Source: Comamonadaceae bacterium (lineage in GTDB: Bacteria > Pseudomonadota > Gammaproteobacteria > Burkholderiales > Burkholderiaceae_C). From it: a stretch of 5,659 bases of DNA. Made by a program: the position numbers and the translations under genes. This document shows positions 5,031 through 5,659 of the stretch, piece after piece. The notes under the pieces were generated by a model. It was not told the origin of the DNA and did not search any database. It was given only the letters and a program-made list of their open reading frames with translations. The stretch lies in the NCBI GenBank assembly GCA_947458345.1, contig CANHBU010000149.1:1-5659 (forward strand). The letters run 5' to 3'. Each line of letters begins with the position of its first letter. Within the stretch, counting starts at the first letter, position 1.

Positions 5031-5659
5031 CTATCTGCACAGCGTGCGAAAGCCCGACTCCTCTTTGGTCTGATGCCGAACGTTGCCCTTGAGCATCTGA
5101 TCGAAGTCGATCGTCCGCAAGGTGTTGCGGTACTCGATCCGCGTGGGTGAAACGATGGTGATGCGACTGACCTTGCCCGACATCAGCACGTCAGGATCTC
5201 TGAGCATGTTCATGACAAACGCATTGCCGCCCGAGTAAATGTTGTGCCGGTGCTCGACGGTTTTCTCGTCGATGAAGGTGAAGCTGTATTCCTGCTTTTG
5301 CTCAGACTGGTTGAGCTTTCCGGCCAACACCAAGTTATCCCCAGATGGCCCCCGGTTGGTGTAGGTGATGTGCGCGCCACCATTGAGGTTGCAGGGCAGC
5401 TCTCCGATCGACCAGCGCTTGTTCAGGAGCAGGTCTTCGGCCTTTTTGGCCGCGATGCGCTGTGCCTCCTCACGCTCCCGGCGCGCCTTGGCTTCCGCCT
5501 CAGCCTTTTCGGCCTGGGCTCGCGCCTCAGCGGCCTCTTTTTCGCGCCGGTCGTTCAGCACGCTCAGTGCCGTGGCGCCCGGAAGGGTTGCGGCCCTGGC
5601 CCGGTCATCGAGATAGGTCAAGACGTCGTTGAGGCTGGCCTTTTCGCTATAGCGTTCGA
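5031..5659 (-). CDS. Coiled-coil protein with unrecognised C-terminal domain, 5' end cut by window
   Basis: I do not recognise this protein. The frame is open to the right edge, giving at least 208 residues. A TTG at 5621 exists but is probably not the start, because the 12 codons upstream (ERYSEKASLNDV) read smoothly into it and no ribosome site is near. Counting from that TTG, residues 1-21 end a preceding region, 22-66 are a Glu/Ala/Lys/Arg helix (for example REKEAAEARAQAEKAEAE), and 67-196 form a likely beta-rich domain. That domain opens with WSIGELPCN (70-78) and closes with LCR, so Cys77 and Cys195 could pair if the protein is exported. It also contains the Gly-rich stretch IYSGGNAF (128-135). 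No export signal can be seen because the N-terminus is missing. The gene ends 27 bases before the MFS start, so the two could share a transcript, though the charged helix gives no clue of a transport role. Coding is well supported by codon pattern. Confidence 0.85.
   Translation of the reverse strand, partial: ERYSEKASLNDVLTYLDDRARAATLPGATALSVLNDRREKEAAEARAQAEKAEAEAKARREREEAQRIAAKKAEDLLLNKRWSIGELPCNLNGGAHITYTNRGPSGDNLVLAGKLNQSEQKQEYSFTFIDEKTVEHRHNIYSGGNAFVMNMLRDPDVLMSGKVSRITIVSPTRIEYRNTLRTIDFDQMLKGNVRHQTKEESGFRTLCR

Noticed and set aside
5619..5621. TTG at 5621 as the true start of the right-edge gene
   Set aside because: The frame continues open to the window edge with natural-looking residues, and no ribosome site precedes the TTG.

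Overview
The window looks like a stretch of a GC-rich betaproteobacterial chromosome, most likely Burkholderiales and plausibly Comamonadaceae. The reasons are strongly GC-rich third codon positions, a Bug-type (TctC) solute receptor, which is a family greatly expanded in that order, and a GcvA/AmpR-type LysR regulator beside it. No rRNA, tRNA, CRISPR array, insertion sequence or phage gene is visible.

Layout from left to right. (1) The 3' part of a gene for a long charged-helix protein runs rightward from the left edge to 1103. (2) A hairpin at 1132-1174 fills the tail-to-tail gap. (3) A Bug-family periplasmic receptor gene (1176-2156, minus) follows. (4) A 187-base gap lies before the next gene; 147 bases of it form an open, coding-like frame continuing in phase after the LysR stop. 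(5) A LysR-type regulator gene (2344-3255, minus) comes next. (6) A 135-base divergent control region contains several dyads. (7) A small NTF2-fold protein gene of the Lumazine_bd_2 type (3391-3768, plus) follows. (8) A 12-helix MFS transporter gene (3765-5003, minus) overlaps it tail to tail by four bases. (9) The 3' part of a second coiled-coil protein gene (5031 to the right edge, minus) lies 27 bases upstream of the MFS gene.

The central four genes (receptor, regulator, small NTF2-fold protein, permease) read like a small regulated uptake locus for an organic acid or similar solute. The LysR protein most plausibly acts on the divergent promoter region at 3256-3390. That is an inference from gene order; no substrate can be named. 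No TctA/TctB membrane partners for the receptor are present, as is usual for orphan Bug genes.

Both edge genes are cut by the window, point inward and carry highly charged helices before unrecognised C-terminal domains. The least ordinary signals are an 11-residue (hendecad) repeat in the first gene, the in-phase coding-like frame behind the LysR stop, and the convergent stop codons sharing one 8-base palindrome. I see no convincing evidence of a wholly new multi-gene system.
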